From positions 3,038,001 to 3,102,000 of the forward strand of contig JAPYXD010000715.1 of the NCBI GenBank assembly GCA_030998225.1: a stretch of 64,000 bases of DNA, written 5' to 3'. This stretch comes from Diplolepis rosae (taxonomy: Eukaryota > Arthropoda > Insecta > Hymenoptera > Diplolepididae). This document shows, one piece after another, positions 22,442-33,731 of this stretch (position 1 is the first letter of the stretch; every line of letters begins with the position of its first letter). The translations under genes and the position numbers were made by a program. The notes under the pieces were generated by a model, which was given only the letters and a program-made list of their open reading frames with translations, did no database searches and was not told the origin of the DNA.

Positions 22442-23138
22442 ATGTCAGTTTTCGAGACAAATTCTCGTTATTTGCAGGAAGTTTTGAATTTCTGCTTTCA
22501 TTTGAAGAAAACTGCGGCTGAGGCTCATCGAATGCTCTCGAGTACTTACGGTGAGGCTGCTCTTAGTGAAAGAGCGTGTCGTGAGTGATTTCAACGCTTC
22601 AAGAGCGATGATTTTCATGTCAAGGACCGGTATGGCGGAGGAAAATAGAAAACTTTCGAAGATTCCGAATCGGAGGCATTACTTGCTGAAGACTCATGCC
22701 AAACGCAAGAAGAATTGGTAGAAATATTGGGAGCGACTCAGCAAGCCATTTCGAAACGCCTCAGAGCTATGGGAATGATTCAGAAGCAAGGAAATTGGTT
22801 TTTGTACGAGTTAAAGTCGAAAGACGTCGATTTTTCAGCATATCAACGGTTGGTCCAATGTTGTAAAGACGATGAAAGTCCACTTGGAAACTCAGAAATG
22901 GGAGGTCTTACCCTACCCGCCGTACTCTCCAGACGTTGCTCTTTCCGATTACCATTTGTTTCGATCAATGACACACGGCCTAGTTCATCAGCATTTCTAC
23001 TCTTATGAATAAGTAAAAAAATGGATCGATTCGTGGATCGCCTCAAAAGACGTATAGTTTTTCCGAGATAGTATCCGAAAATTGTCAGAAAGATGGAAAA
23101 AAGTAGTGGCTAACGGTGGACAGTATTTTGAATCATGA
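22442..23138 (+). pseudogene. mariner transposase, internally deleted
   Basis: The reading begins MSVFETNSRYLQEVL at 22442 and passes through KKTAAEAHRMLSSTYGEAAL, the CQTQEELVE block and TQQAISKRLRAMGMIQKQGNW, the second DNA-binding region. A large deletion then joins this directly to the third-Asp region (YPPYSPDVALSDYHLFRSM) and the C-terminal SERWKKVVANGGQYFES, ending at a TGA at 23136-23138. At least three in-frame stops and two frame changes are present. The block carrying the first two catalytic Asp residues is absent. The tail is closely similar to the relic at 56460-56530. Confidence 0.9.
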
Positions 23139-23255
23139 ATAGGTAATCACTTTTTAAGAATAAAAAAATAAACACCTAATAGTAATAGAAAGTAAATACA
23201 CATAAAATAGAGAGTCAAATGTAAAATGTTCTCGGAGTAAACATTTTTCAATTAC

Positions 23256-23384
23256 CTGTATGTTTTAATGGATGTGTCTCTAATTTGATTGTGCTCTTCT
23301 AACAATCTTCTTATTGACTCCTGAAGATCTGTAGTTCTCTGGCTTAAAGCTGCTTTCCACCTTGCGAGCTCTTCCACGATCAAA
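23256..23384 (-). CDS. BLZF1: golgin-45 coiled-coil exon
   Basis: This 129-base exon has an acceptor (GCTTACAG) and a donor (ACATACAG/GTAATT) on the minus strand. It completes a split codon and encodes LIVEELARWKAALSQRTTDL, then QESIRRLLEEHNQIRDTSIK. It is coiled coil and matches the part of golgin-45 that follows the WRSKFLAS motif. It carries two bases of the next split codon, in agreement with the exon at 15443-15668. It sits between a dead mariner and AT-rich sequence. Confidence 0.82.
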
Positions 23385-24564
23385 CTGTAAGCAAGGTGTT
23401 TAGTAAGAGAAAAGTTTAAAGCATTCTAATTTCTTAATGAATTTTTTTCTTATTATCTCTAAATTTTTTAATTGGTGATGACTAGCTCTAAGCAACTAAA
23501 TAAAATTTTAGGACACGATGGAATTAACAAGTCAAATATTTAAGAATCACTTTATGACATTCCCGAATTCCTAGTGAAAAACTGATTCGAAAAGTTCTTC
23601 GCGAAGAATCAGTTTTATAAGTGATTTGCGAATTGTTAACGATGGAATACCAGCTGCCAACAAAAAATTGTGTTAGCTCTTCTGGAATTATTCTAAATAC
23701 TTATCATAAGAATAGATAACCCTCGAAAAGACTTAAAGGGCTAACACTACTGTAAGGTCCTAAAAAAAGCGTTTTTTGGCCATTTTTTTTGGGTGGAATG
23801 AAAGGCGATAGAGAAATAATACTTGGGGTGGTTATTGAGCATATATTTAAGTATATTACAAAAAATCTTTGGAGGAAAATATTACAAAATGGCAACACTG
23901 CAGCAATTCTCTTGAGGCATGTTGAATTTGAGGTGATTTTCAGCGCGCGCTATAACTGGAGCAAATTTGAAGCTGGAAAGAAGAAAAAAAATCTATGTAA
24001 TCTACATGAGTGTAGCTAGTGAACTACGTAAGGATTTTTAGAAATATTGATTTTTGTGCAATTGGTGAGTGTTTGGATAAAATCGTTCAATTTTCACGAA
24101 AAAAAAAATACAGTCACTTGTTAATAAATATTGTTTAAATTAACTAGTCGAAAATCCCCTCATGGTTCACTTTGAAATGTTACTTCAAAGTTAAGGTTAA
24201 ATTTTCAAATAAAAAGATTGAAAATTGTTAGAGTTATGCTGCGTGCCGTTTTGAAAAATCATATTTCGAGAAAAACGCGTTTGAAGTTTTGAAATGCCGT
24301 TTCGGGTCATCCGAGACGCTAGGGGAGGAGCTCGGAATTCTATGCAACAAATTTTTTTTCAGGGATTGGACTTTTTGAATCATATTTTAGAAGGATCAAA
24401 GCATCTTTTAAGCCAATAAAAGAAAAAATGATTTTTTGAAAATTCTACAGCGATGTTACCCCTTAAAGTAATTTGTTTTTTTGTTGTATATTTGGTGTTA
24501 CCGGTTTTTCTATTTTAAAAAATATATAAGTGGCCTTTCCGCTATTGTATAGATGTTTATTGGC
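23385..24564. other. golgin-45 intron, 3' end of the 33-kb intron
   Basis: AT-rich intron. A hairpin with an 11-bp stem (AAAACTGATTC / GAATCAGTTTT, 23578-23616 approximately) is present. The stretch 23760-24330 has the look of an old insect repeat but no family is assigned. No gene was seen. Confidence 0.45.
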
Positions 24565-24612
24565 AAATCGTCGACGTTTCGACCAAAGTTTTGGTCCTCA
24601 TCAAGACTATAA
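24565..24612 (-). ncRNA. hammerhead-ribozyme-like motif, degenerate
   Basis: On the minus strand TTGATGAG is followed by GACC-loop-GGTC (a possible helix II) and then GAAAC (24576-24580 on the plus strand). This is the box order of a hammerhead core, with T in place of the first C of CTGANGA, so activity is doubtful. It lies 3' of the Penelope-like endonuclease remnant on the same strand, the place where Penelope-like elements are known to carry such ribozymes. Confidence 0.45.
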
Positions 24613-25233
24613 AGGAAATAGTTTACATTAATGTTTGTATAATTAAAATGAAAAATACAAATATCAGCATAAATTATTTAAGAATGATATAGATGTTTAG
24701 TAAATAAGTTTAAAAGAAAAAGAGAAAAACATACCGCGGATAAATTCTCAATCATTATTTCCTCACATCAAACAACATAAAACAGTAGATCTAATAGTAA
24801 TTCTTGTAATTGAAATGTTTCAAAATTCTATGTTAAGAATAAAGTTTTATATGTAAAATTCTTATAAAATCAATGAAATTGTCTGTAGTATAAAATTTTT
24901 CCTAAAATATTCATTAAGTTAAAAACATAAATTGCTTGTCAGTTCAATTTGAGATTAAAAATGTAGTATAAAAAATATATCTTTAAATTTATAAAGAATT
25001 ATGTATAAATTCTGCTACTTAAAAGCAATTCTTTTAAGGAATAGTTCACATTTTCTTAATTAGTTTGTAATTTTTTAAAAAATACATTATATTTTTGGCT
25101 GTAGTAGCGTTGATATTGTAAAGGTGCGTTCATAGCACTTATAATGTGTGTAATATAAAAGCGTGGTAAAATATGAAAGTTACGCAAAGAATTTTTGTTT
25201 TGTAAGGGTGAAATTAAATGGAAAATAGAAAAA

Positions 25234-25833
25234 TCATTTTTTTATAGATTTGATAATGTTATTGCAAATAGCGCTAAGATTTTCTATGTCAGTTTTGTAA
25301 TTAATTGTAGAATTTTCTTTTTGAATGTGAATAATTTCTGGATATAATCTTTTCTTAAAGTTGTTTTCAATATCTAAAATTGTTGTATTTTTAAAATCAA
25401 AAGAATGCTTATAGGTAATAGCGTATTCTGCAAGTGCAGTTTTATTTTCTTTGTTTTTACCTGATCTAGCATGTTCAAGCAATCTGCTGTGTAGGAAACG
25501 ACCTGTTTGTCCAATATATTTTTTATTACATTGGATGCAATTAATTTCGTAAATAATATTAAATTTTAATTTTTTCTGAGTTTTATCTTTAAGTGTTGGG
25601 AAAATTTTTTTTTGTAAAGTATTTTCAATAGTGGAAATTAATTGTAGTTTGGATTTTTTGAAAATTCTGCATAATTGTTCTTGAAAGTTTTGGATATATG
25701 GAAAAGTTATGATTTTTCTATTTTCTTGATTATCTATGTCATAAATTCCATTTATAGAATTTGTTTTTTGCTGATTGCAAATTAATTTTTTGTAGCGTTC
25801 AAAAATTTTTTCATTTAAAGAATTAAAGTAATT
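25234..25833 (-). pseudogene. Penelope-like element C-terminus with GIY-YIG endonuclease
   Basis: The minus strand is open without a stop from 25833 to 25234, about 199 residues. It starts FNSLNEKIFERYKK, goes through KIITFPYIQNFQEQLCRIF and ENTLQKKIFPTLKDKTQ, and then into the nuclease: NIIYEINCIQCNKKYIGQTG, RFLHSRLLEHARSG. This order is the linker plus GIY-YIG endonuclease of Penelope-like retroelements. The catalytic Arg/His region (TGRFLHSRLLEH) looks intact. The reverse transcriptase is missing because the copy is cut at its 5' side near 25833. The open frame suggests a young insertion or chance preservation. Confidence 0.82.
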
Positions 25834-25961
25834 TTATTTTAATACACTACTCAATCAAAATAACGAATTACATGCATTACGTAGTTACTGAAAATGTTAC
25901 ATCCCGGTAACGTTTAATTTTCCTTTTTTTCTTCTACGTAAGAGACATATACGCCATATAC

Positions 25962-27243
25962 CAGTGTGTCCAGATTTGACACGCGAACGTTACGCACACA
26001 ACGCCAACAGCAGTACGTACGTGAGAATGGTTGCGCGCGCAGCGTAATGTGTCTGCTGTTCGCAGTGGTTCTCTGAGTTTTCTCTGGTTGAAGGTTCCTT
26101 GTACCTACACCTGATATTGCGTGCGCGAGGAATCACATGTACGCACTGTTAACTAAAGTTGCGTAAGTTAGATTGCTATATGAAACTCAACAGTGTGTAG
26201 GAGCACTGCTTACAAAATACAAATCGACAGCTTGCTCGGTTTTTATGTTTCTTTCGACTCTGCTGGATTCCGTGCAAAAGAGGCGCGAAAGAGATTCCGA
26301 ATTCGAAATGACGGAAGATATAATTTGAAAACTTAACCCTAAAATCAAAATTTTATAATGTGTAAAATCTTTTACATGATAGTTTTAATAAACAAGTGTT
26401 AATGAAGGGGTTCAATATTTAAGCAAGTTAATAATTTATATTCTAATTCACATACGAAATTACAATTACTAAACAATTTTTTTGTATGAACTTGATTCGA
26501 CAAACCTTTACTATTGAGTAAAATACTTTAAGTATCATTTTTTGAAATACATAACATCTTTTACGTGAAAATTTCAATATATAAGTGTAAACCAAAGGTT
26601 TCTTATTTTTTTTTGATGAATAAATTATATTTACATTTTCATACGAAATTACTCATCGTGATTCTTTGTTATTAAGTAAAAGTGACCTATATTATAAAAA
26701 TAAAATACTTTTTAAAAAAATTTTAAAATACTTAAAAATTTATATGACAATTTTAATGTATAAATGTAAATGAAAGGTTTGATTATTAAAAAAAGCCAAT
26801 TAATTATATCTAAATTCGCATGCAAAACTACAATTTGAGATTTCTTTGGTATGAAGATAATTCGACAAACTTCTACTGTAAATTAAAATACTTTAAATAA
26901 TTTTTTTGAAATACATAAGAATCGTTTAAAAGATAATTTTAGTATATGCACTGCCATCAGAAATTACAGGTTCATTTGTACTTTTATCTACTGTTAAAGC
27001 ATCTTCATTTTTATAATAACATGTGATGTAAAAGATTTGAGCTATTCCACAAATTTTTAATGATATTTTATTCGAAATAAATATTTTTCCACTTCATATC
27101 AGAGAAATCTCAACATGTAATTTAGTATTCAAATTTAAATATAATATATTTGATATTTAAAGAATCAAACTATTTATTCACACTTGGATAGTCTCTAAAT
27201 CATTTATATCCAAATAAAATATAATTTATTTTTAATAATCAAA
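25962..27243. repeat. left inverted arm
   Basis: The left arm carries a GC-richer outer part (about 25970-26330) with CACGTACGTACTG-like sequences, followed by AT-rich sequence. It is matched base for base over long stretches by 29060-30341 on the opposite strand. Confidence 0.9.
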
Positions 27244-27573
27244 TATTTTATTTACATTTATTTGATGAAATTGTCATGTAAAAGGTTTTAAGTATTCTAA
27301 AAACTTTTTTGAGGTCCTTTATTCTAAAGGAAACTTTTTGAAATTTATTTCTTACTAGACAAATTTTAAAGTTTAATTTCTTATGCAAAATTAAACATGT
27401 TTTTTAATTTTTTATATAATCAAATCTCTTATTCACACTTGTATATTAGAATTTTCTAAAAATAATTTTGCGTAAATAAGAAATTTTGTTTCCAAATAAT
27501 TGATTATTAAATTTGTAAAATTTATTTTATATTATAAAACTCTTCAGATGCAATTTCATATGAACGTTCAGCA

Positions 27574-27780
27574 GATATTGCGTGCGCGAGGATTCACACA
27601 TACGCACTGACATTTAAAGTTGTGTAAGTTTGATCGCTATATGAAATCGAAGCGCGTATTAAAGAACTTCTTAAAAATTGACAGCATGCTCAGATTTTAT
27701 GTTTTTCTCAATTCTATACAAAAAAGGCGCGAAAGAGACGCTAAATTTGAAACATATTATTTGAAAAATTAGCCTTTTTT
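27574..27780. repeat. internal diverged copy of the outer arm sequence
   Basis: GATATTGCGTGCGCGAGG and the following 200 bases, including AGGCGCGAAAGAGA, repeat the sequence at 26113-26335 in the same orientation but with clear divergence. The element therefore has three copies of this module: left arm, internal and right arm. Confidence 0.8.
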
Positions 27781-27789
27781 GCAATCTTT

Positions 27790-28770
27790 TGAAAAGTATT
27801 TACCTGAAATAAATATATGCAAAATTTTATATAATTTTGGGATGTTTTAAACACTCAAAAAAAATTTTCAGTAAAAATTAATATCAATAAATATTTATGG
27901 TTACAAGACGAGATATAAAAAAATGTTTAGCTTCTTGAATTAAAGCTTCAATCACAAAATTAGGAGCAAAATTTTTCTTAGTGAAAAAAGATAAACAAGT
28001 CAAGGAAGTTAGTTTGAAGCGATATTAAGAAAATATTTTTCAATAGAACTTTTACTTATGACGTAAAATGTTTTCTATGTAGGCAAATACAATTTGTTTG
28101 ATTATGGTGGGGATTTGACGAATGAGACCTTTCTTTTTAGGGAAAAATATTCTCCAAATTTTTACCACATCCAATTGGTAACCAAATAAGTCTTTTACTT
28201 TCTTAAAGTAATGAAAAAATTAATTTAAAAAATATGATATAATTACTACTGGAAAGGTACATTATCTTCTGTGCTTGAATTTTGTTTCAAATCTTTTTTC
28301 ATAAAATCGCTTTTTCACCAAAATAGCATTATTCTCTCAATTTAAGGAGGTTCGACCGTGACTAGGAAGCCCTTGGAAAACTTGACTAATTCCCAGTTTA
28401 AAAAATCTGAATGCTGTTATCCTATGCATAATATTAGAGAAAAATGTTCGCGCATTGAATTTAATAGAAAAATCAGCAATTTTTAAACATGTATCGATGC
28501 CAATATTAAAAGAAACCGTTAAATCATAATTATGAAAGGGAGACATCTCGATGGAAAATTTGAGATCGGGTCTATATAGTGAACCTATCTTGGTCGCCAG
28601 TCGTTGAAGATTGGGATATTTTATTTTTTAAATTTGGTTTGTAAATAAATGTGATCATAATTTTCTAACATAAAAAAATCACTAATGTTTCATTCATAGA
28701 AATAAATTTTTGAATAAAAGATTAAAACATATTTTATGTGAAAAATAAATTTTTAAAATTTTAAAATTGT
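27790..28770. other. central AT-rich part of the inverted-arm element
   Basis: No transposase motif was seen. The frame at minus 28337-28546 has no recognised family. Confidence 0.5.
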
Positions 28771-28774
28771 TGAT

Positions 28775-29062
28775 GTTCTTAGCTGCAAGGAAAAAAATAA
28801 TTAGCTGCATTAGCTAAATATTCGCTACTACAGCTAAGAAAGTTACTTGATATACGGACAGCGAATGTCTTAGCTGCTAATACTAACGTCTATTAGCTAC
28901 AGTACATTATCGATGCCAGCTAATTTACGTTAGCACTGGTAAGAACGATTGTGAGCAGTAGCCTATCGGTCGTGTTCTCTTCCTGTTCTAACAGCGTTTG
29001 AAGTACTAGTTAATTTTATTAGCAATTGCTGCAAATAGAGGTAGCACTCAAAATCATTGATT
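28775..29062 (-). repeat. TAGCTG-rich repeat, truncated copy
   Basis: This is the reverse complement of the 3' end of the element at 48497-49655. Shared strings include AGCTAATTTACGTTAGC and GCAATTGCTGCAAATAGAGG. It abuts the inner edge of the right inverted arm, so it is nested inside the 4.38-kb element. Confidence 0.85.
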
Positions 29063-30341
29063 TGATTATTAAAAATAAATTATATTGTATTTGGATATAA
29101 ATGATTTAGAGACTATCCAAGTGTGAATAAATAGTTTGATTCTTTAAATATCAAATATATTACATTTAAATTTGAATACTAAATTACATGTTGAGATTTC
29201 TCTGATATGAAATGGAAAAATATTTATTTCGAATAAAATATCATTAAAAATTTGTGGAATAGCTCAAATCTTTTACATCACATGTTATTATAAAAATGAA
29301 GATGCTTTAACAGTAGATAAAAGTACAAATGAACCTGTAATTTCTGATGGCAGTGCATATACTAAAATTATCTTTTAAACGATTCTTACGTATTTCAAAA
29401 AAATTATTTAAAGTATTTTAATTTACAGTAGAAGTTTGTCGAATTATCTTCATACCAAAGAAATCTCAATTTGTAGTTTCGCATGCGAATTCAGATATAA
29501 TTAATTGGATTTTTTTAATAATCAAACCTTTCATTTACATTTATACATTAAAATTGTCATACAAATTTTTAAGTATTTTAAAATTTTTTTAAAAGTATTT
29601 TATTTTTATAATATAGGTCACTTTTACTTAATAACAAAGAATCACGATGAGTAATTTCGTATGAAAATGTAAATATAATTTATTCATCAAAAAAAAATAA
29701 GAAACCTTTGGTTTACACTTATATATTGAAATTTTCACGTAAAAGATGTTATGTATTTCAAAAAATGATACTTAAAGTATTTTACTCAATAGTAAAGGTT
29801 TGTCGAATCAAGTTCATACAAAAAAATTGTTTAGTAATTGTAATTTCGTATGTGAATTAGAATATAAATTACTAACTTGCTTAAATATTGAACCCCTTCA
29901 TTAACACTTGTTTATTAAAACTATCATGTAAAAGATTTTACACATTATAAAATTTTGATTTTAGGGTTAAGTTTTCAAATTATATCTTCCGTCATTTCGA
30001 ATTCGGCATCTCTTTCGCGCCTCTTTTGCACGGAATCCAGCAGAGTCGAAAGAAACATAAAAACCGAGCAAGCTGTCGATTTGTATTTTGTAAGCAGTGC
30101 TCCTACACACTGTTGAGTTTCATAGAACAATCTAACTTACACAACTTTAGCTAACAGTGCGTACATGTGATTCCTCGCGCACGCAATATCAGTTGTAGGT
30201 ACAAGGAGCCTTCAACCAGAGAAAACTAAGAGAACCACTGCGAACAGCAGACACTTTACGCTGCGCGCGCAACCATTCTCACGTACGTACTGCTGTTGGC
30301 GTTGTGTGCGTATCGTTCGCGTGTCAAATCTGGACACACTG
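29060..30341. repeat. right inverted arm
   Basis: Reverse complement of 25962-27243 with few mismatches, for example CGTATCGTTCGC against CGTAACGTTCGC near the outer end. Confidence 0.9.
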
Positions 30342-30349
30342 CCATATAC

Positions 30350-30954
30350 CAATGTAAATAAGTAATGAATAATTCTTTGTGGTATATGGAAGTATTCTTA
30401 TGATAATTATTATCTGGACCGGGTAACAAGTCATGTGAGATAAACTGATACACTACTTCACGTCGATAGATCGGTTTTACACATAGTACAAGCGATAAAG
30501 AACGTCGCTCTGCCCATATGATAATTGCACACACGGTAATGAGTCAGCGAGCCACACCACGTTTCGATAATATAGTAATGCAATGCTAATAACCTAGTGA
30601 GAAGGTAATGTGTTATCAGCGTAGCTTTATTAACACTGATTTATTATTGTCTATTCTAATAATTATTATTACCACCTTTGTTACTTACTAAACATAAATT
30701 ATAATTAACATTGCTAGTATTACTGTTTAATGATGACATGTCCATAGTCCGTTTCATCAAATTTACTCTAATTTACATATAACCTCAAAATAACCAAAAA
30801 TTAAAATTTTTTTTCTTCTTGTGTAACCCCTCTTTTGTGTCAGCGATCTGGAGAGAAAAGCTCGTCGTCAATAGAGCGGGCAGATCGATGTACGGGATGT
30901 GCACCTGAACCCGGCTTAAGCGTGGTGTGGCGAAGGTATAAATTTCGAAATAAA
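30350..30954. other. intronic sequence without recognised feature
   Basis: The frame at minus 30256-30534 overlaps the element end and is not recognisable as a protein. Nothing else was seen. Confidence 0.4.
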
Positions 30955-31225
30955 TAAAATATTGGATAGTTGAAAAAGTTCGTGGCATTTTTTGGGTCAA
31001 ATAGAGACGCTTAAATCAGAGTGTTAGGATAAATTCATAAACCCCAAATATTCTCCATTATTATCGACAATTTTTCGCCATTTTTCAGGTAGAGCCATTA
31101 TTCCATCAATACAGAACTTTTGTGGTTAGTAGTTGGGAAACTAAATCAAGTGGTTTTCAAAGGCCTCTCTTGAAGCCAGCTTAGCTCCATGAAGAGAGTT
31201 TGGGCTATACGGTCTCATCAAAGAT
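30955..31225 (-). pseudogene. mariner-type transposase tail
   Basis: The minus strand reads REAFENHLISF, then FCIDGIMALPEKWRKIVDNN and GEYLG, the usual C-terminal end of a mariner-type transposase. It is followed by GTCTCTATTTGACCC and a region (AAAAATGCCACGAACTTTTT) that looks like the inverted-repeat end of such an element. Only the last 60 or so residues remain and they contain stops. It is a different lineage from the relics at 19.4 and 22.4 kb. Confidence 0.75.
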
Positions 31226-31884
31226 GAATGTATATGCGTATGTCGGTTCATCTTGTTTCTCACACTCAATTCATGAGGCAACCAAACATCGAGTTTATTT
31301 TTTTTGTGCCTCCGGCACATAAACTCGTTTTTTCGCTACAGTTAAGAGTAGCGCAATGTTGTGTATTGCGCTACAGAGGAATGTAATGTAAAAATTGAAC
31401 TGCGCATGCGCCTATAGCCATACATCGGAGCACAACCTTCTTCTTATTCTTCTTCTTCTTCGTACAGCGTTACAAAGGTATTATAAACCTAGATGCGGTG
31501 CAGGCCTAGTTCCCCGCGAAGATTGTAGACGGCGCGTCCGGCGAAAATGTTCAGCCCCCGTACACCTCTACCCGCCGATTTGGCCAATCGAAGTAGTTCG
31601 CCAACTAAACCTTAGGAGCGCTGTCCACAACTCTCCCCGTACCCCTCAATCACCCCGAATACCTAAAAGCTAACATTTGTTAAAGCTGTATAAATTGAAA
31701 ATGTTCAAGTCCAACGATATAGCGCAAGATATTATGTTGAACATTTGGGCGTATAATATGATGAGTTTGATTTTGAATTTTTTATTGATTTTAATATTAG
31801 AAGTTTAATGGTAGTCATTAAGCATTAATTAATTAATTAATTATAATTAATTATTAAATATTATATTATAATTATAATATAATT
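31226..31884. other. intronic sequence with overlapping hairpins and GC-richer patch
   Basis: A hairpin GTAGCGCAAT/ATTGCGCTAC lies at 31348-31374. A second, CGCTAC/GTAGCG (31334-31353), shares its left strand. The patch 31490-31670 is GC-richer, with an open frame of no known family. Confidence 0.5.
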
Positions 31885-31948
31885 TCAATATTTAAAGAAT
31901 TTGAAAATCTTTCTGTGGAAAAAATGACGCTTTCGACTGCGCTGGGAA
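31885..31948 (-). repeat. fragment of the 342-bp tRNA-derived repeat
   Basis: This matches the part of the repeat from AATATTTAAAGAATTTGAAA to GACTGCGCTGGGA. It stops exactly where the tRNA-like segment of the full unit begins. Confidence 0.85.
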
Positions 31949-32530
31949 ATAATATAATTTAATAATAAATTATTAAATTTTAATGAATAAATACATTTTA
32001 ATCAATCATTTTAATAAATTAATATAAATAATAATCAAACATATTTCCACATTAGACTCTCTTTCTACAAAGCTGAATTTCGGAATTATAAAAAAAATAA
32101 TAACAACGATTGTCTAGTTTATATGTAGACTCTAATTTACAATCCGAATCAATTTCCTCAGCAAATAAGTACTTGTAATAATGTTTCTTCAAATTGAATT
32201 GAATTTTTTTTTCATTATTTACATTTTTTCGTATTATGTAGATAGAAGTATATCCGAAACAGAATACATGAGTACGTGAAAAAAATCCTATACTGAAATA
32301 ATTGTAATTCATACCTATAAGTTCTTAATTAAAATTTCTAAATTTTTTGTAAATTAAAAATATTCAGAACAAAATTAAGTATAACACTTAAATATAATTT
32401 CAATTTTATTTAACCTTCATAATATTTCAATTCAATTTTTATCATTATACACCATTTTCTTTAGGTACACGGAGAAACTCTTTATATTTATATATTCTCT
32501 ATATTTATATACTCTTTATATATTTCATTT
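31949..32530. other. AT-rich intronic sequence
   Basis: No gene or repeat recognised. The frame at minus 32052-32312 is AT-rich and unconvincing. Confidence 0.4.
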
Positions 32531-32723
32531 TAGGGAAAAACGTATCACTCTAAGACCTTTTGTAAAAAAAAAATACTAAACTTTAGAAGAATTATATGAA
32601 ACTTTAGCATAGTTCATAACAAATTTTGATATAATTCAGACTAAAGCTTCATATCTCATATCATTCTTCTAAAGTTTAGTATTTTTTTTGACAAAAGGTC
32701 TTAGAGTGATGCGTTTTTCACTG
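32531..32723. mobile_element. 193-bp hairpin MITE
   Basis: The two arms, about 75-85 bp each, are inverted copies: TATCACTCTAAGACCTTTTG on the left and the reverse complement of CAAAAGGTCTTAGAGTGATG on the right, with ACTAAACTTTAGAAGAAT further in. The loop is short. The ends read TAGGGAAAAACG and CGTTTTTCACTG. No coding capacity. Confidence 0.85.
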
Positions 32724-32770
32724 AATTGAAAAATACTTTAGTAAAAATTGATATAAAAAGTTTTTTCATG

Positions 32771-33671
32771 TAAGGTAATGGAACCAATACTCGATCAGCA
32801 TCCGTCTAGGTTACAGAAAACGACCTTCCAAAGTGTATAGCATTAGAGTAATAAATTAAACTTTTGTATATATATTGTAGAAAAAGGTTTTGTTTATCGA
32901 ATTCCAGAAGCAAAAAATTTTTTTTGTGACGTTTTGTAAATGAATTAGGCGTTTTTAAAACATTACTTTTGGGTACCAATACTCGATCACCGAAAACCCC
33001 GCGAAACCAGTAGTCGATCAGCAAGGGACCAATAGTCGATCAAGTCATTTGTTACATAACCTCAAAAACATATATGCAAAAATTAAAGCATTTATGTGAA
33101 AATTTTTGAAAAATATCACTTCTCTTAGTTTTTACTAATCGAGCACCATAAAATTTCGACCAAAAGTTAAAAAACTCACTTTTAAGAATAAAAAAAAACG
33201 AACACAGCATTGCGGTAGGCTGATCGACTTTTGGTTCCCCTTCGCTTTTTGTATACCAAAAGACGATCAGCATTTTTACATATTCAATCAAATTTATGAT
33301 TATTATTACCTCTCTGTAATAATAGTAAAAGCTTTCATAGGTCTGGTAATGCCTTCTCTCATGCGATTTTTCCAACTTTTCCCTGATTATCGTCCAACTT
33401 AGCTCGGACACATGCGAGTCGGCGGCACCACTGACCAACGGCGCAGGCGGCTGTAACGCACGAAATTCAACGAGCGCGTAGGGGAAATATTTTTCTCCTA
33501 CACTATGTTATATTTTTGAATAATAATTGGGCAGTATAATATTGTTAAATATTTTCTTTAAATGTTACAATTTTTTGCAGTATTTTGCATTTTTGAATTC
33601 ATAATAAACATGATTTCATACCGAAGTGATCGAGTATTGGTTACTGATCGAGTATTGGTTCCATTACCTTA
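32771..33671. mobile_element. TA-flanked element with eight copies of a 16-bp motif
   Basis: The terminal inverted repeats are perfect over 28 bp including the TA: AGGTAATGGAACCAATACTC and on through GATCAG, with TA at both outer edges (32771-32772 and 33670-33671). A TA target suggests the Tc1/mariner-pogo group. The motif ACCAATACTCGATCAG or a close variant occurs at 32783, 32975, 33006, 33028 and 33255 (forward) and at 33219, 33626 and 33644 (reverse). A frame at minus 33052-33438 is not recognisable. Confidence 0.88.
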
Positions 33672-33731
33672 CTATACTATTAATTGAAAGTGCAAGTTGT
33701 ATTGACCTTTGGTCTTAAATACTGGTTTATT

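Larger units (their letters stand above)
25962..30341. mobile_element. 4.38-kb element with 1.28-kb inverted arms and 8-bp target duplication
   Basis: The element begins CAGTGTGTCCAGATTTGACA and ends with the reverse complement. It is flanked on both sides by CCATATAC (25954-25961 and 30342-30349), a perfect 8-bp duplication. Arms run 25962-27243 and 29060-30341, equal in length and nearly identical. An 8-bp duplication with CAG/CTG termini is typical of the hAT superfamily. No transposase is recognisable inside, so it is non-autonomous or a fold-back derivative. Confidence 0.9.

Noticed and set aside
25840..30350. CRISPR-like or bacterial origin for the repeats
   Set aside because: Repeats are long inverted arms with a target duplication, in intronic eukaryotic DNA. 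There are no short regular repeats with spacers.
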